DNA of 64,000 nt from an uncultured Muribaculaceae bacterium (GTDB taxonomy: Bacteria > Bacteroidota > Bacteroidia > Bacteroidales > Muribaculaceae). The notes below the pieces were generated by a model. The model saw only the letters and a list, made by a program, of their open reading frames with translations, had not been told where the DNA came from and ran no database searches. The stretch spans positions 62,001-126,000 of the forward strand of contig CAJTQU010000004.1 in the NCBI GenBank assembly GCA_910578665.1, given 5' to 3'. Made by a program: the position numbers and the translations under genes. This document shows, one piece after another, positions 24,874 through 33,555 of the stretch; position 1 is the first letter of the stretch, and every line of letters begins with the position of its first letter.

Positions 24874-26658
24874 TCAGCCCTGCTTCTCCATCAGTTCGAG
24901 ACAGCGCATCTCTTTCTCGTCAATCAATTCTATAATCCGGCCGATACGCGCGCCGGCCTCAACGAGCTCCTGTGCCGCCATGGTGCCGGAGCTCATCTTT
25001 TCTTCCAACTCTTTCTTCTCCGTCTCCAGCACGGGAATCTCAGCCTCAAGGTTTTCCAGCTCCTTACGCTCTTTAAAACTCAGTTTTGGCCCACGTACGG
25101 TGCGAGGACGCGAGGGCTGTGTGCCGCCGCCCGACACACACGTCTTGGCAGCCTGCTCTTTACGTTCCTGCAGCAGACAATGACGATAGGTGGAATAATC
25201 ACCCGGAAAATCGCGGATGCTGCCGTCTCCATTCATTACAAACAAATGGTTTACCACACGGTCCAGAAAAAAGCGGTCATGGCTGACAACGATAACACAA
25301 CCCTGGAACCGGGCCAGATAATCCTCTAAAATAGCCAGCGTGGGAATATCCAGATCATTAGTTGGCTCGTCAAGAATAAGAAAATTAGGACTGCGCATCA
25401 GCACCGTGGCCAGATACAGCCTGCGGCGCTCGCCTCCGCTCAGTTTATAAATATACTGCTGCTGTGTGGACGGGGCAAATAAGAAATGGCATAAAAACTG
25501 CGAGGCTGTAAGGGTGGTCTTCTCATCAAGCCGCACCACTTCAGCTATATCGCGCACAGCGTCTATCACCCTTTTCTTCTCGTCAAACTCTATCCCCTCC
25601 TGCGAATAATAACCGAAACGCACTGTGGTACCGACATCAAAATTACCGCTATCGGGAGCCAGTCTGCCTAGAAGCATCTTAATAAGGGTGGACTTACCCA
25701 CACCGTTGTCTCCGACCACTCCAACCTTGTCATAACGGGCAAATATATAATCCCAGTCTTTCAATATGACCTTATCGCCAAAAGACTTACACACGCCGTG
25801 AGCCTCGAATATCTTGTTGCCGATATACGTACTTTTAACATTAAGCGAGACATTGTCGGTACCCAGCCTCATCTGGCTGCGCTTCTCCAGTTCATGGAAA
25901 TTGTCAATCCTGTACTTTGCTTTCGAGCCGCGTGCCTGCGGCTGGCGGCGCATCCAGTCAAGCTCGGTGCGCAGCAGATTTTTCACCTTGGCCAATTCGG
26001 AAGACAAAGCTTCCTGGCGTTCCTGGCGTTTGGCAAGATAGTAGTCATAATTACCCTGGTAAGTGAATATCTGCTGCCGGTCTATCTCTATGATTTTATT
26101 GCAGACACGGTCAAGGAAATAACGGTCATGGGTGACCATCAGCAAAGTCACTCGCTGTCTCGCGAGCCACGACTCAAGCCACTCAATCATGTCTATGTCC
26201 AAATGGTTGGTCGGCTCGTCAAGCAACAAAAGCTGTGGTTCGGAGAGCAATACTCTAGCCAGGGCAACGCGCTTCAGCTGGCCTCCGGACAACTGGCCCA
26301 TGGGCTGTCGCATGTCGGTTATCCGCAATGACGAGAGCATCGACACCGCCCTGTCACGAAAGTCCCAGTCCTCTGCGCCTCTCTGCACATGTTCCACATA
26401 ATCTATGACAGTTTCCGCAGGCTCATAGTCAGTAGTCTGCGTAAGAAATCCGACACGAAGATCGTTGCGAAAAACAATATTGCCGCTATCAGGCTCTTCA
26501 AATCCGGCTATTATGGACATCAGTGTGGATTTGCCGGTGCCGTTAGGAGCTATTATACCGACTTTGTCACCTTCATAAAGGCCGAAAGTAACATCGGCAA
26601 ACAGCATGCGGTCACCATAACTTTTAGCCAGACCCTCGATCTGCAAATAACTTACCAT
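24874..26658 (-). CDS. ABC-F ATPase (Uup-like)
   Basis: A 594-residue soluble protein with two ABC domains and no membrane part. Domain 1 has GIIAPNGTGKST, LSGGQLKR and LLDEPTNHLD; domain 2 has GVVGDNGVGKST, LSGGERRR and LDEPTNDLD, so both sites look intact. The linker is basic and helical, and the last 80 residues are a coiled coil (KELENLEAEIPVLETEKKEL) as in Uup. ABC-F proteins act on the ribosome. The start at 26658 (MVSYLQIEGLAKSYG) is preferred over the longer reading. RidA lies upstream, about 90 bp away. Confidence 0.92.
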   Translation of the reverse strand: MVSYLQIEGLAKSYGDRMLFADVTFGLYEGDKVGIIAPNGTGKSTLMSIIAGFEEPDSGNIVFRNDLRVGFLTQTTDYEPAETVIDYVEHVQRGAEDWDFRDRAVSMLSSLRITDMRQPMGQLSGGQLKRVALARVLLSEPQLLLLDEPTNHLDIDMIEWLESWLARQRVTLLMVTHDRYFLDRVCNKIIEIDRQQIFTYQGNYDYYLAKRQERQEALSSELAKVKNLLRTELDWMRRQPQARGSKAKYRIDNFHELEKRSQMRLGTDNVSLNVKSTYIGNKIFEAHGVCKSFGDKVILKDWDYIFARYDKVGVVGDNGVGKSTLIKMLLGRLAPDSGNFDVGTTVRFGYYSQEGIEFDEKKRVIDAVRDIAEVVRLDEKTTLTASQFLCHFLFAPSTQQQYIYKLSGGERRRLYLATVLMRSPNFLILDEPTNDLDIPTLAILEDYLARFQGCVIVVSHDRFFLDRVVNHLFVMNGDGSIRDFPGDYSTYRHCLLQERKEQAAKTCVSGGGTQPSRPRTVRGPKLSFKERKELENLEAEIPVLETEKKELEEKMSSGTMAAQELVEAGARIGRIIELIDEKEMRCLELMEKQG

Positions 26659-26747
26659 AGGATTATGTCTTATTAAAATATCAATACGCGACATGCGTAC
26701 GCCCATAACCGGCGGTGCATGTCGCGTAAAAATGCCATAGCTCTAAA

Positions 26748-27125
26748 TTAGAGAGCCGCTATAACTTCGATTTCTACCAGCGCCTGCTTGGGAAGCTCTT
26801 TCACTGCAAAAGCGCAACGAGCGGGATAGGGCTTGCCGAAATACTCATTGTAGACCTCGTTCATGGGCACGAAAAGGCTCATATCTGCCAAGAATACGGT
26901 GCTCTTGACCACATTGTCGAGAGTAGCGCCTACCTCGGCCAGAATAGCCTTGATGTTTTCAATGCTCTGGGCTGTCTGGGCCTTGATGTCTTCGGGCATG
27001 CTGCCGTCAGCAGCATTGATGGGGAGCTGGCCGGATACATATACAAAACCATTGGCTACTACGGCCTGGCTGTAAGGGCCGATGGCGCCGGGAGCGCCGG
27101 CGCTCTTGATTTCTTCTTTCTTCAT
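26748..27125 (-). CDS. ridA: RidA family imine deaminase
   Basis: A 125-residue protein of the RidA/YjgF family, which hydrolyses reactive enamine/imine intermediates made by PLP enzymes. Visible marks are GAIGPYSQAV, YVSGQLPI, the catalytic Arg in YPARCAFAVKELP, and the C-terminal VEIEVIAAL. It forms trimers in the known family. It follows tRNA-Thr by 55 bp on the same strand and probably shares its promoter. Confidence 0.95.
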   Translation of the reverse strand: MKKEEIKSAGAPGAIGPYSQAVVANGFVYVSGQLPINAADGSMPEDIKAQTAQSIENIKAILAEVGATLDNVVKSTVFLADMSLFVPMNEVYNEYFGKPYPARCAFAVKELPKQALVEIEVIAAL

Positions 27126-27180
27126 AACGTATTGCTTTTTATGGGAAAGGCAGCCCGGTAAACAAGGACTGCCTTAATAG

Positions 27181-27253
27181 AGCCGCGAGTGGGACTCGAA
27201 CCCACGACCTTTTCGTTACGAATGAAATGCTCTACCAACTGAGCTATTGCGGC
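27181..27253 (-). tRNA. tRNA-Thr (CGT)
   Basis: On the minus strand the acceptor arm GCCGCAA pairs with TCGCGGC (one mismatch), D arm GCTC/GAGC, anticodon loop TTCGTAA with anticodon CGT, T arm GTGGG-TTCGAGT-CCCAC. The discriminator base is U and CCA is not encoded. Anticodon stem position 31-39 is an A-C mismatch. Confidence 0.92.
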
Positions 27254-27268
27254 TTTTGTTTTCATCTG

Positions 27269-27300
27269 CAAAGTTAACAATATTTTTTCATTCGGGCAAA
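27269..27300 (-). promoter_or_regulatory. Promoter of tRNA-Thr and probably ridA
   Basis: On the minus strand TTTG (27300-27297), a 20-nt spacer and TAACTTTG (27276-27269), immediately upstream of the tRNA. Confidence 0.7.
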
Positions 27301-27609
27301 CCGGCATAAATTTTTGACGCCGCAAAATATAGAGCAAGAGGGGGATCCCCGTTCAGGGACCTCCCTCCGCTCTCTACTATAAACTATATCTAACTAAAAC
27401 TTAAAACCATATTCGCCTATTCTCACGAACCGAAGAATATTTCTTTTCAATAATTGTCTTCGATGTTGTCTACTATTTATTGTTGCGTCTTCTCAAGTGC
27501 GATGTCGTCTATAGTAAATTTTTCGTTTTGTACTAGTTAAACGCGCCAGCAAACCGAATGTTGAGCACATTAAACTGTTTCAACCTATTTTAACTATACG
27601 CAACGCGCA
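27301..27609. other. Intergenic stretch with an imperfect GC-rich inverted repeat
   Basis: 27330-27377 holds an imperfect inverted repeat (GAGCAAGAGGGGG against CCTCCCTCCGCTC) around a GGGGATCCCC palindrome. No gene is seen. The repeat could be a terminator or part of a small RNA. Confidence 0.35.
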
Positions 27610-27641
27610 TTTGGCCAGTTTAGCGGTTTTGGCTACCTTTG
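27610..27641 (+). promoter_or_regulatory. Promoter immediately before the Ntn hydrolase ATG
   Basis: TTTG (27610-27613), a 20-nt spacer and TACCTTTG (27634-27641). The expected start falls within a few nt of the ATG at 27650. Confidence 0.72.
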
Positions 27642-27649
27642 CAACTGTT

Positions 27650-28780
27650 ATGACACGGTATATATCTTTGCTTCTTGCGACACTGGCATGCTGTCCTGAC
27701 GCAACGGGGTGTACTTCTGCCATTGTCTCCGCACAGGCATCGGCATCAGGACGTCCTCTGTTGTGGAAGAACCGGGATACCTCGGCAACTGACAACAAGA
27801 TCGAATACATCGCTGCAGGCAGCCCTGGAGAATACGATTATGTAGGGTTATTCAATGCCTCTGACCGAAATTGCGAACAGGCATGGATGGGGATGAACTC
27901 GGCTGGATTCGCTGTGATGAATACGGCGTCCTACAATTTAAAGGATGACAACGTACCGGCATCCAAAATGGATCGCGAGGGCTATGTTATGTCACACGCG
28001 CTGAAGCACTGCCGCACTGTCGATGATTTCGGACGACTGCTCGACGTCCTACCTCGCCCGATGGGAGTTGAAGCCAATTTCGGTGTCATAGACGCATGCG
28101 GCAACGGGGCATATTTTGAATGCAACAACCATTCGTATACACGCTATAACCTGGATGACGCACCAGACGGAGTGCTGGTGCGCACCAACTACAGCCACTC
28201 CGGAGAGCAAGGCAAAGGTTACGGACAAATCAGAGAACGCAACGCTCTGCATTTACTAAAACCATATTCTGGCAATGCGTCTGTCGAACCATATACGTTT
28301 ACCGATGTGCTGTCATGTTCGTTCTATCATGACCTTTACGGCCGAGACATGGCCGAAACACCAGGCTGCCAATGGCTTATAGACCAGGATTTCATTCCGC
28401 GCTATACGACCACGGCCACCGTGGTTATCGAAGGCGTCTCCTCTATTGGACCTGATGCCGAGGGAGAACCGGGTAGGCGCTATGTTATGTGGACTGCATT
28501 GGGCTATCCGCCCTGTGCCCAGGTAGTGCCTGTGTGGTGTTCGCCCGAAGGTGTCGACGAGGGGCTACGCGGTCTGCAGCCAGGTGGCACTTCCAGACTG
28601 TGCGACGAGGCCAAGGCCCGCAAGCAAGAGGTATTCTCCGCCCCTGACGGCAACAGACAGCGCTACATCAGGCTTAGCACCTTGAAAAATAGCCTGGGAA
28701 CTGGTTATCTGCAACATTTCCGTAATTTAAACATGCAGACATACAGACGCATGCGTCGTTCAAACAACCTAGAAAAATAA
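27650..28780 (+). CDS. Secreted C45-like Ntn hydrolase
   Basis: A 376-residue protein when started at 27650 (MTRYISLLLATLACC). An earlier in-frame start lies inside the promoter. A signal peptide of about 20 residues ends ATG, then Cys21 in CTSAIVSAQAS, followed by SGRPLLWKNRDTS. An N-terminal Cys nucleophile exposed after cleavage and the G-R-x-x-x-x-K-N-R-D motif are those of the C45/acyl-CoA:6-APA acyltransferase and choloylglycine hydrolase-like Ntn families. It probably cleaves an amide outside the cytoplasm; substrates could be acylated amino acids, peptides or bile-acid conjugates, none provable here. Its stop overlaps the next ATG by one base (TAATG). Confidence 0.82.
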   Translation: MTRYISLLLATLACCPDATGCTSAIVSAQASASGRPLLWKNRDTSATDNKIEYIAAGSPGEYDYVGLFNASDRNCEQAWMGMNSAGFAVMNTASYNLKDDNVPASKMDREGYVMSHALKHCRTVDDFGRLLDVLPRPMGVEANFGVIDACGNGAYFECNNHSYTRYNLDDAPDGVLVRTNYSHSGEQGKGYGQIRERNALHLLKPYSGNASVEPYTFTDVLSCSFYHDLYGRDMAETPGCQWLIDQDFIPRYTTTATVVIEGVSSIGPDAEGEPGRRYVMWTALGYPPCAQVVPVWCSPEGVDEGLRGLQPGGTSRLCDEAKARKQEVFSAPDGNRQRYIRLSTLKNSLGTGYLQHFRNLNMQTYRRMRRSNNLEK

Positions 28781-29313
28781 TGCCTGAAATAATAACTGAC
28801 GAATACGCCATAAGCAAATCACGGCTACTGGCACTGGCACTGCAATTACGCTTTATGCCGCATATAACGGTCATGTGCATACTTACGGTTGCCGCACTGT
28901 CGGCAGGCATACTGGTAGACATAAGATGGTTTATCATATCGTTTATGCTCTTGCTCGTAGTAGCGCCATGCGTGCTGGCATTACTATATCTCCTATACGC
29001 CTTGTCTCCGCGCTGTTTTCAAAACGTATGGCCCCACAGAACATCACTCACGCCAGACGGAATAACACTAACCGGGGAAATTACGCCGCCTGTAAAAGAA
29101 AATAGCGATGACGATGATGACAGCGCTCCCCCTGAAGCCAGGCCGATACGCTTGGACGTGCCTTGGAAAGATGTCCGCAGGCTTCGCATAGGACTACACG
29201 GCATGACGCTCGTTTTCCGTGGCAAACCGGCCGGATTTTTAGACATTCCTTATAGCGCCATACCTGATGCCGATACCGCAATAAAGTATATCCGTCAACA
29301 CATAGAAAAATAA
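28780..29313 (+). CDS. Hypothetical membrane protein, YcxB-like layout
   Basis: A 177-residue protein with two adjacent membrane helices (about 28-48 and 50-74) and a cytoplasmic C-terminal domain. An acidic run (SDDDDDSAPP) is followed by VPWKDVRRLRIGLHGMTLVFRG and DIPYSAIPDADTAIKYI. Two helices plus a beta-rich tail with a W-x-D/x-V-R motif resembles the YcxB-like family, but I am not certain. It is translationally coupled to the Ntn hydrolase and ends at a strong terminator. Confidence 0.7.
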   Translation: MPEIITDEYAISKSRLLALALQLRFMPHITVMCILTVAALSAGILVDIRWFIISFMLLLVVAPCVLALLYLLYALSPRCFQNVWPHRTSLTPDGITLTGEITPPVKENSDDDDDSAPPEARPIRLDVPWKDVRRLRIGLHGMTLVFRGKPAGFLDIPYSAIPDADTAIKYIRQHIEK

Positions 29314-29349
29314 GATAAAAGCCCGGGGCATTCCCCAGGCTTTTATCTT
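29313..29349. terminator. Bidirectional terminator
   Basis: A long hairpin: GATAAAAGCC (29314-29323) pairs with GGCTTTTATC (29339-29348), with an inner GGGG/CCCC stem. A-run on one side and T-run on the other serve the convergent genes on both strands. Confidence 0.85.
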
Positions 29350-29362
29350 ATTCGGCATACAT

Positions 29363-32044
29363 TCAACGTCCCGACTCGCGTATACGCCGTCTGATATCAT
29401 CATTAAAATGTTCCTGGCGCATAAGCTCCTCCACAGTAAGATGCATGCGGTAGCGCCAGTAATGGCGTGATATGGAGGGATTGTTTATCTGCTCCTCGCC
29501 AGGCTTCTCGCGACGCAGTCCGCCGTCTGTACTCAGCCAGTCCTGCAAAGGCAGGATACAAAGCATCGATGGAGAATTCAGCTGCAAATCTATGATACGT
29601 CCGCATACCCACGGTTCTGCAAAATAAGGAGCTTCGCCGTTTTCATGCAATACGTTATTATAGAAACGCTGTGACATCTCATGGTCACTCTCCCACCAGG
29701 CACGTATGCCGGGCATGTCATGTGTGGAGGAGGTGCACACTGAATAATAAGGATATGCCCAAGTGTTGCCAAACTCTACAGACGGATCCTTTGGCATGCG
29801 CTGTATCTCAAGACTTAGTATCTGCAAATTGCGCATAACGGCAGGCACGCATTCAGGTATCATACCGAGGTCCTCTGCACAGCAAAGCATCTTAGTGCTG
29901 TCAATGAGCGGAGGCAGCTTCCACATGGCTTTGCCATACCAAAAATCGTTATGGCGATGATAGAAGAAATCATTATACAGTCGGTCGAAACACCAGCGCT
30001 CATAATCGCTAAGGCAGCGGTACTGGTAAGTGTACTGCGCCGCAATGCGCGGATGGTAGCGGCCCTTGTCATACGGGTCTTCTATGAAAAGGACATTGTC
30101 TATGAGACCGAGCAAACCGTTACATATCTGCTCGTCGGCCTCGGTCTTGTCCTCTTTGGCGAAGTAATCGGCCACCTTGCGCTGCGTGTCTACTTCCGGC
30201 TTGAGGGAATAACGGTCTCCACCCACATGATCCAGGAAGCGTTCTTTGACTTCGGGCGTATGATCCCCGAAAAAGTCTGTCAGCATCCATTCAAGAATAA
30301 GGGGGGAAGCCTGCACTTCGGGATTGATCCAGAAATCAAAATCCTTGCGCAATTCCTCGGGAGTGAAAGGCAGTGCCGGATGGAATATGCCGAGCAGACC
30401 GTGCAGGGCATCGACCGGTATCTGCCAGATACGGAAGAATCCCAGCACATGGTCTATGCGGTATGCGTCAAAATACTCGCTCATCTTGGCAAAGCGTGAT
30501 TTCCACCATGCAAAACCATCGCGTGCCATCTCTTCCCAGTTATAAGTAGGCAGTCCCCAGTTCTGCCCCATTATAGAAAAATCATCTGGCGGAGCGCCTG
30601 CCAGACTGTCCATAAAGAAAAGCTTCGGATACACCCAGGCATCGGCACTAGTACGCGAAATACCGATAGGAATGTCTCCCTTGAGCACAACGCCCTGCTG
30701 GTGCGCGTAATCACGCACTCCGCGCAACTGCTTGTCCAGATGGTATTGCACGAAATACACAAACTGCATGTCATGCTCATATTCGCTATATACGCGGTCA
30801 GCCTTTTCAGAAGAATATTCGGCAAAATCCCCCCATCGGGCCATCTCGGGAGTACCGTATACATCCCTCAACACACAGAATGCGGCATACGGGCGTAGCC
30901 AGTATTCATTGTCAGATACAAACTTCCGGTATGATTTGTCTTTTAATAACGAGGACCTCTTTTCCGCATACAGCTCGCGCAGGAAAGCGATCTTGCCTTC
31001 ATTCACACGCTCATAGTCCACATCAGGCAAAGCATTTAGTTCGCGACCTAAATCATCATAATATTTCTGACGAGCCGCATCTTTAAGCCTGCCTACGGCC
31101 TGCAGCCGCATATACATGGGATGAAGCGCGAACGTAGAATTGGCATTATATGGATAAGAGTCAGTCCAGGATCCTGTCATGGTAGTATCGTTGACCGGAA
31201 GCAGCTGCAATATCTTCTGTCCGGTCATGGCACACCAGTCCACCATCTTATAAAGATCCATGAAGTCACCCACTCCGAAATCCTCTTCTGTGCGTATCGA
31301 GAAGACAGGTATGGCGGTACCGGCACCTTTCCATGGTGTCAGCGGATTGATAAATCGCATGCCCGATTCCACTACTATGCAGTCCTGTCCGGAAGCAGCG
31401 CTCACGTCAAAAACACGGTTGCTGCACATCTCCCATGCCACGACCTCTCCGGAATCTCTCTTCAGGATCACAAATTTATATTCGCAGGGAAAATCCATGT
31501 CAGCCAGCGGAATATTGGCTTCCCACTCGGGATAACGCGCATCATTCATCCTTACAGCCAGACGAGTGTCCCAGTCACCGAGCACCCGTCCCTCGCCTGA
31601 TATAGCTAGAACTTCGTCCGGAGCGATCATGGGCGCCTGGACACGCACATTAAGCATGCCGCGCTCCGCCCTCAGCGGTTGTGAGCGGAACGGACGGAAT
31701 AACATACCGTCGACAAACGCACTAGAATAATATGGTTTGTCTGACGGCTGGTCCTGCCAACGATCCTGTACAACCACGGCATGCACACCTTTTGCAAATT
31801 CAAACAGATGCGGCGTACCCCATTCCATACGCCATGGCTGGCCGGGAGCCTTTACCAGGTAATGGTAGTTGAAATCCCCGTCCAGATCATCCAGGTCTAT
31901 CTCTATCTGCCAGCTCTCACCTCCGAGAAAGTTGAGCTGCAATGCGTTTTCATCGTTGCCGGCACCCATCACAGGCAGATCGCCACAGATATATAACGCT
32001 TCGCCCCAACGAGTCCGGTAATTGATGTTAAAAATTATCTTCAT
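29363..32044 (-). CDS. malQ: 4-alpha-glucanotransferase (GH77) with two CBM20 domains
   Basis: An 893-residue enzyme. Two starch-binding CBM20 modules occupy about 1-110 and 130-240 (GEALYICGDLPVMG and LAISGEGRVLGDWD). The GH77 barrel follows, with the nucleophile region YRIDHVLGFFRIW, the acid/base in CCAEDLGMIP and STHDMPGIRAWWE. There is no signal peptide. This is the DPE2-like form typical of Bacteroidetes, which transfers maltodextrin units in glycogen and maltose use. It is monocistronic as far as can be seen, ending at the bidirectional terminator. Confidence 0.95.
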   Translation of the reverse strand: MKIIFNINYRTRWGEALYICGDLPVMGAGNDENALQLNFLGGESWQIEIDLDDLDGDFNYHYLVKAPGQPWRMEWGTPHLFEFAKGVHAVVVQDRWQDQPSDKPYYSSAFVDGMLFRPFRSQPLRAERGMLNVRVQAPMIAPDEVLAISGEGRVLGDWDTRLAVRMNDARYPEWEANIPLADMDFPCEYKFVILKRDSGEVVAWEMCSNRVFDVSAASGQDCIVVESGMRFINPLTPWKGAGTAIPVFSIRTEEDFGVGDFMDLYKMVDWCAMTGQKILQLLPVNDTTMTGSWTDSYPYNANSTFALHPMYMRLQAVGRLKDAARQKYYDDLGRELNALPDVDYERVNEGKIAFLRELYAEKRSSLLKDKSYRKFVSDNEYWLRPYAAFCVLRDVYGTPEMARWGDFAEYSSEKADRVYSEYEHDMQFVYFVQYHLDKQLRGVRDYAHQQGVVLKGDIPIGISRTSADAWVYPKLFFMDSLAGAPPDDFSIMGQNWGLPTYNWEEMARDGFAWWKSRFAKMSEYFDAYRIDHVLGFFRIWQIPVDALHGLLGIFHPALPFTPEELRKDFDFWINPEVQASPLILEWMLTDFFGDHTPEVKERFLDHVGGDRYSLKPEVDTQRKVADYFAKEDKTEADEQICNGLLGLIDNVLFIEDPYDKGRYHPRIAAQYTYQYRCLSDYERWCFDRLYNDFFYHRHNDFWYGKAMWKLPPLIDSTKMLCCAEDLGMIPECVPAVMRNLQILSLEIQRMPKDPSVEFGNTWAYPYYSVCTSSTHDMPGIRAWWESDHEMSQRFYNNVLHENGEAPYFAEPWVCGRIIDLQLNSPSMLCILPLQDWLSTDGGLRREKPGEEQINNPSISRHYWRYRMHLTVEELMRQEHFNDDIRRRIRESGR

Positions 32045-32191
32045 AGCTTGTTAAAGTATAAAGTCCGTGTCTGCCGTCCGCCCGGCAAACTCTACTGCGT
32101 AAGAATTTTTTTAGTCTTTCCAAGAATTTTATTACAGTCAAGGCACGCCACACATGACCGCGCAAGACCCGTAATATTACGCGAATTTAGC

Positions 32192-32230
32192 AAAAAAAAG
32201 CCAACCGCGAAGCATGCGGCCGGCTTTTTT
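32192..32230 (-). terminator. Terminator of the fur-purA-DUF1015 unit
   Basis: GCCaaCCGC (32200-32208) pairs with GCGGccGGC (32216-32224); on the minus strand a T-run follows directly. Confidence 0.8.
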
Positions 32231-32250
32231 AATATGTTTTATAGTATTGG

Positions 32251-33498
32251 TTAGTCTTCCAGCTTGTGGATCACAAGGCCCGAACGGAGTTTGGGCTCAA
32301 ACCATGTTGTCTTAGGAGGCATTATATTGCCTGTGTCTGCGATATTGATGAGCTGGTCCATAGTCACGGGATAAAGAGCCAGGGCCATCTTCATTTCGCC
32401 ACTGTCCACACGGCGCTTGAGCTCCTCGAGGCCGCGTATGCCGCCTACGAAGTCTATACGCTTGTCAGAACGCAGGTCGGTGATACCCAGGATATCACGC
32501 AGGATGAGGTCGGAGCTGACAGTCACGTCAAGCACGCCGATAGGATCCTGGTCGTTATATGTGCCCTGTTTAGCGGTGAGGCTGTACCACTCGCCTTCGA
32601 GATAAAGTGAGAAATTATGCAGGCCGGCCGGATGATATGTTTCGGCACCCTTTTTCTCAACATCGAAGTTCTGGGCCAGTTTGTCGAGGAACTGGGCCGG
32701 GGTCAGACCGTTGAGATCGCGTACAACGCGGTTGTAATCGATGATCTTCAGGTGGCTTGCGGGGAATGCCACGGCAAGGAAGTAGTTGTACTCTTCGTCA
32801 CCACGGTGGTTGGGATTGTTCTTTGCCTTCTCGGCGCCAACGAGGGCGGCGGCTGCCGAACGATGGTGGCCGTCGGCTATATACAGGTTGGGTATAGCGG
32901 CAAATTCCTCGGTTACACGCTTGATTGTCTCCTCATCATCGATCACCCAGAAAGTGTGGCCAAAACCATCGGGAGCTACGAAATCATATTCGGGTTCGCC
33001 GGCAGTAACACGGTCGATTATCTCCTGGAGACCGCTATTGTCGGGGAAGGCAAAGAATACGGGTTCGACATTGGCGTTGTTGACACGCACATGTTTCATG
33101 CGGTCTTCCTCTTTGTCACGACGGGTCAGCTCATGCTTTTTGATGCGGCCTTCCATATAGTCGTCCACCCATGCTGCCACAACAAAACCATACTGGGTAC
33201 GGCCGTCCATAGTCTGCGCATAGATATAGTATTTCTCCTTGTCGTCCTGCACGAGCCATCCTTTGTCCTGGAACATGTGGAAGTTCTCAACTGCTTTCTC
33301 GTACACTTTGGGGTCATGCTCGTCAAAACCGGGTTCAAAATCAATCTCGGGTTTGATGATATGATAAAGCGACTTGGGATTACCCTCTGCCTCGGCACGG
33401 GCCTCTTCAGAGTTAAGCACATCGTAGGGGCGGGATACCACCTCTTCTACCATAGATTTCGGGGGACGTACCCCCTTGAAAGGTTTTACTTTTGCCAT
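32251..33498 (-). CDS. DUF1015 family protein
   Basis: A 415-residue cytoplasmic protein matching DUF1015: VKPFKGVRPP at the start, SRPYDVLNSEEA, YIYAQTMDGRTQYGFVVAA and the family's central LYIADGHHRSAAAAL near 212. The paired His in the D-G-H-H-R motif suggest a metal or phosphate site, but the reaction is unknown. In other Bacteroidetes this gene often sits with serA/serC; here it follows purA by 57 bp. Confidence 0.92.
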   Translation of the reverse strand: MAKVKPFKGVRPPKSMVEEVVSRPYDVLNSEEARAEAEGNPKSLYHIIKPEIDFEPGFDEHDPKVYEKAVENFHMFQDKGWLVQDDKEKYYIYAQTMDGRTQYGFVVAAWVDDYMEGRIKKHELTRRDKEEDRMKHVRVNNANVEPVFFAFPDNSGLQEIIDRVTAGEPEYDFVAPDGFGHTFWVIDDEETIKRVTEEFAAIPNLYIADGHHRSAAAALVGAEKAKNNPNHRGDEEYNYFLAVAFPASHLKIIDYNRVVRDLNGLTPAQFLDKLAQNFDVEKKGAETYHPAGLHNFSLYLEGEWYSLTAKQGTYNDQDPIGVLDVTVSSDLILRDILGITDLRSDKRIDFVGGIRGLEELKRRVDSGEMKMALALYPVTMDQLINIADTGNIMPPKTTWFEPKLRSGLVIHKLED

Positions 33499-33555
33499 TT
33501 CTTAGGTATGTTGATTTAAGTTCGTCAACAATATGATTTTTAACTGAATACTTTT

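Noticed and set aside
32617..33519. 300-residue hydrophobic-looking ORF opposite DUF1015
   Set aside because: It is the complement of a well-supported DUF1015 gene, with no start context or domain of its own.
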